Assembly: GCA_015680905.1 (NCBI GenBank) | Contig: CM027378.1 | Coordinates: 101,329,501-101,393,500 of the forward strand | Length of the DNA: 64,000 nucleotides | Origin: Coptis chinensis | Taxonomy: Eukaryota > Streptophyta > Magnoliopsida > Ranunculales > Ranunculaceae | Direction: 5' to 3' | Part shown: one piece after another, positions 61,827 through 64,000 of the stretch | How positions within the stretch are numbered: the stretch's first letter is position 1 | Layout: each line of letters opens with the position of its first letter | The notes under the pieces: model-generated | Databases searched by the model: none | Seen by the model: the letters and a program-made list of their open reading frames with translations, nothing else | What the model was told of the DNA's origin: nothing | Position numbers and translations under genes: made by a program

Positions 61827-63700
61827 ACATAGCTTGTGTTAATACTAATATTCATACATATCGCCTGAAGTATGGTAGTCACAATCTCTATATATCACTC
61901 CAAAACCAGTTTCGCCAAGATTGTCATTTGATGACCCTATTTACATTGATTGGTTAGGTATCGTAGTTCCCATTTAATCTCCTTGACCCTGACTTTAGCA
62001 CCATGTCCTACAACCCCCACTTCTTAATGTCATAGTGTTAACTACAATGTTAAACATACAACCCTTGAGAGCCAGAAAAAAATTATATATTCACCTGTTT
62101 TTTTTTTAATTCCTTTATGCTCCTTCTAAATAAATAAATAAATAATCCTTTCTGCAAAAAAAACTTGCCTCCAGTTTCTTGCCTTCTAACACCGTCTAAT
62201 TTCTGTATTTCGAAAGTGATACCATTCTAGAAATAATTGCAGCTACCTAAAGATGTTTCATGTTTGTGTTATCCCCCTCACAATGTATTAGTGCCTCTTT
62301 TTTCATGTTCATTCATAAAGTCGGTCCTGAAGCCAAAGATCTTTGCAACCCAATTCTACAACCAGCAGCCACCTTGAGATGAATATATTTATTATCAGCC
62401 ACCTTTTCATGCCAAGATTAATGCCTTTCATGTGTTTGAACGTAATCAAACACTACTTTGAATCGGTCAGCAAATATCACGTCTCAATCTGAATGATAAG
62501 AGATAAAAAAAAAAGGATTTGATAGTTAGGTAAGACTTAATAGGCTTCTAATAAGGAATAAATGAAAACATGAAACTGCAAAAGGTAATTTCCTTAATAC
62601 ATCACACCTTGCATATCGAAAGTTCGAAACACCAAAAGCACAAAGAAAAACAATAGTTCGAACTAAGAAGACACTCGACTACTAATAGAGTTTAATTATC
62701 TATCACCGCTAGAATTCAAAGGTTGTAATCACTAAGACATGCTTCGTGAGGTTGAAAGCCTCAAAATCCAATTTGATTAGAAACTATTCCCTGAAAAGAA
62801 ATCTTCGTGTCGTATTTCATATAAATTAGTGCATCTAATAGTGACACACATTTGCAATAAACAAATCTATCCCTGGCAAACTCTTTACAGAATATATACA
62901 AGAAAAAAAAAAGTGAGGGAGATTTAGCATAGCCTAGCAACGCAATCATTGCTCAGTTGATGTCGTCAATTTGGTGATATCCCAACCAAGGCCTGAGATG
63001 GCATTCTAAAGTTAAAAGCTAGATGATGTCAAGAAATGATTTTCAAAGAGGTTTTATACTTTTATGTCAGTCTATTAAACTCAAAAAGTTTATAACCTTA
63101 CTAGAGCTCAAACTGACATTAACAATAGTAGCCATTCTCCATGAATTTCCAACAACAACCATTTTAAAAAGTTCCATTGAAAATTTCAATACCCTGTTGA
63201 AAGTTTAGCCACCCATTCTCTAACCATAATCGACAATAAGATATTGCAGCTCGCTATGTTAAGCCAATAATATATGCAATGCTTATATTACAACCAAAAA
63301 TAGTAAATAAAAATATTACAATCCCCTATTCTGATCATACTTAAGGCACTTAATAACACCAAAATTTGTTTAATGTGTATAACTAACAATTAAAGATGAA
63401 ATAACCAACAAAATTTTGAGATTTACATACCATCCAATATCCAAAAGGGACACAACCACATTCCAATAATAGCCTAAGTTCTCATCCATATGATATTTCA
63501 AATAAAGAATTAATAGAAAAAATATATTCATAATTGATAAATGAGGGGTTTCAAAGTCGTACCTGAAACCTGATGCTTAAATTGATAACTTTGTACCTTG
63601 AAATTTATAAGAACCCCAATACTCAACCAATCATCTCGATACGAGAAACAATAGTTATTATAGAATACATACGAAAGAAATTATCTAACAATAATCAAAA
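61827..63700. other. Intergenic; nothing recognised
   Basis: AT-rich DNA with no supported gene, RNA or element on either strand. Confidence 0.3.
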
Positions 63701-64000
63701 TAGAAAAGAACCCCTAACATGGTTTTGTCCGAGAAAAGATAGAAAACCCAAAAACAAAAATTATTAAATATATAAATCAAATGATGCTATCGCGCAAAGG
63801 TAGTGTCATGCCACTGGAAGGTGACAAACACTGACGGACTTGGACAACACCAAAGACCACCAAAAATCCATTAAAAGGGGAAAACAATATTAAATCTACA
63901 TAATAATGCTAGAAAAATAGAAAAGAATCCCTAACATGGTTTTGTCCGTGAAAAGATATAAAACCCAAAAACAAAAATTATTAAATATATAAATCAAATG
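63701..64000. repeat. Direct repeat cut by the window end
   Basis: 63701-63784 (TAGAAAAGAACCCCTAACAT, GGTTTTGTCCGAGAAAAGAT and on) recurs from 63918 to the end with four or five differences, a period of 217 bp. It may be the start of a longer array or of two transposon copies continuing beyond the window. Confidence 0.8.

Overview
The window is nuclear DNA of a flowering plant, most likely a eudicot; the species cannot be fixed from sequence alone. The evidence is AT-rich DNA with spliced genes carrying GT/AG introns, plant-specific families (class I TCP factor, EBS/SHL-type BAH-PHD reader, RTE1, XBCP3-type granulin protease, GH35 beta-galactosidase, thioredoxin h) and a dense load of plant transposons: CACTA, hAT and Tourist-like MITEs, LINEs and solo LTRs.

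Layout. 1-9.6 kb is mostly gene-poor: a possible minus-strand first exon with an in-frame TGA (1360-1512), one end of a CACTA element with 62-bp repeats (to 2455) and an internally deleted LINE (4109-5570). An intronless TCP20-like gene lies at 9628-10563 (minus), between two copies of a dispersed repeat of about 220 bp. From 12.06 to 28.3 kb runs an array of XBCP3-like cysteine protease genes. It holds one complete five-exon gene (20818-23868), whose nucleophilic cysteine is replaced by serine, and three broken relatives. About 5 kb is duplicated (12.06-17.1 and 23.0-27.65 kb), and the pseudogenes carry nested insertions whose empty sites can be read from the intact gene. A GC-rich insert of unknown origin lies at 12130-12624.

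28.9-29.7 kb holds a single-exon plastid-type LON-domain protein (minus). 32.66-37.3 kb holds a five-exon EBS/SHL BAH-PHD gene (minus) in which a 69-bp segment spanning an exon end and its splice donor is triplicated in frame. 39.04-40.15 kb holds an intronless farnesyl diphosphate synthase, probably a retrogene, followed by RTE1 on the same strand (41436-42213). 43.2-45.7 kb is a probable solo LTR with target-site duplication. 48.24-50.53 kb is a three-exon thioredoxin h with an hAT MITE in intron 1 and a duplicated G-box module upstream. 52.1-57.6 kb is a 19-exon BGAL3-like beta-galactosidase (minus), convergent with the thioredoxin gene. 57.6-64 kb has only repeats and transposon remnants.

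The genes do not form one pathway. Plausible individual roles are growth control (TCP20), flowering-time chromatin reading (EBS), ethylene receptor modulation (RTE1), isoprenoid supply (FPS), cell-wall galactan turnover (BGAL), thiol redox (TRXh) and protein turnover (XBCP3 array, LON-domain protein). The most notable signals are the Cys-to-Ser protease, the triplicated EBS splice donor, the intact FPS retrocopy, a TCP20 C-terminus shifted out of frame in a CAA repeat, and the duplication, inversion and nested-insertion history of the protease array. All coordinates and splice sites were read by eye; no alignment or database search was run.
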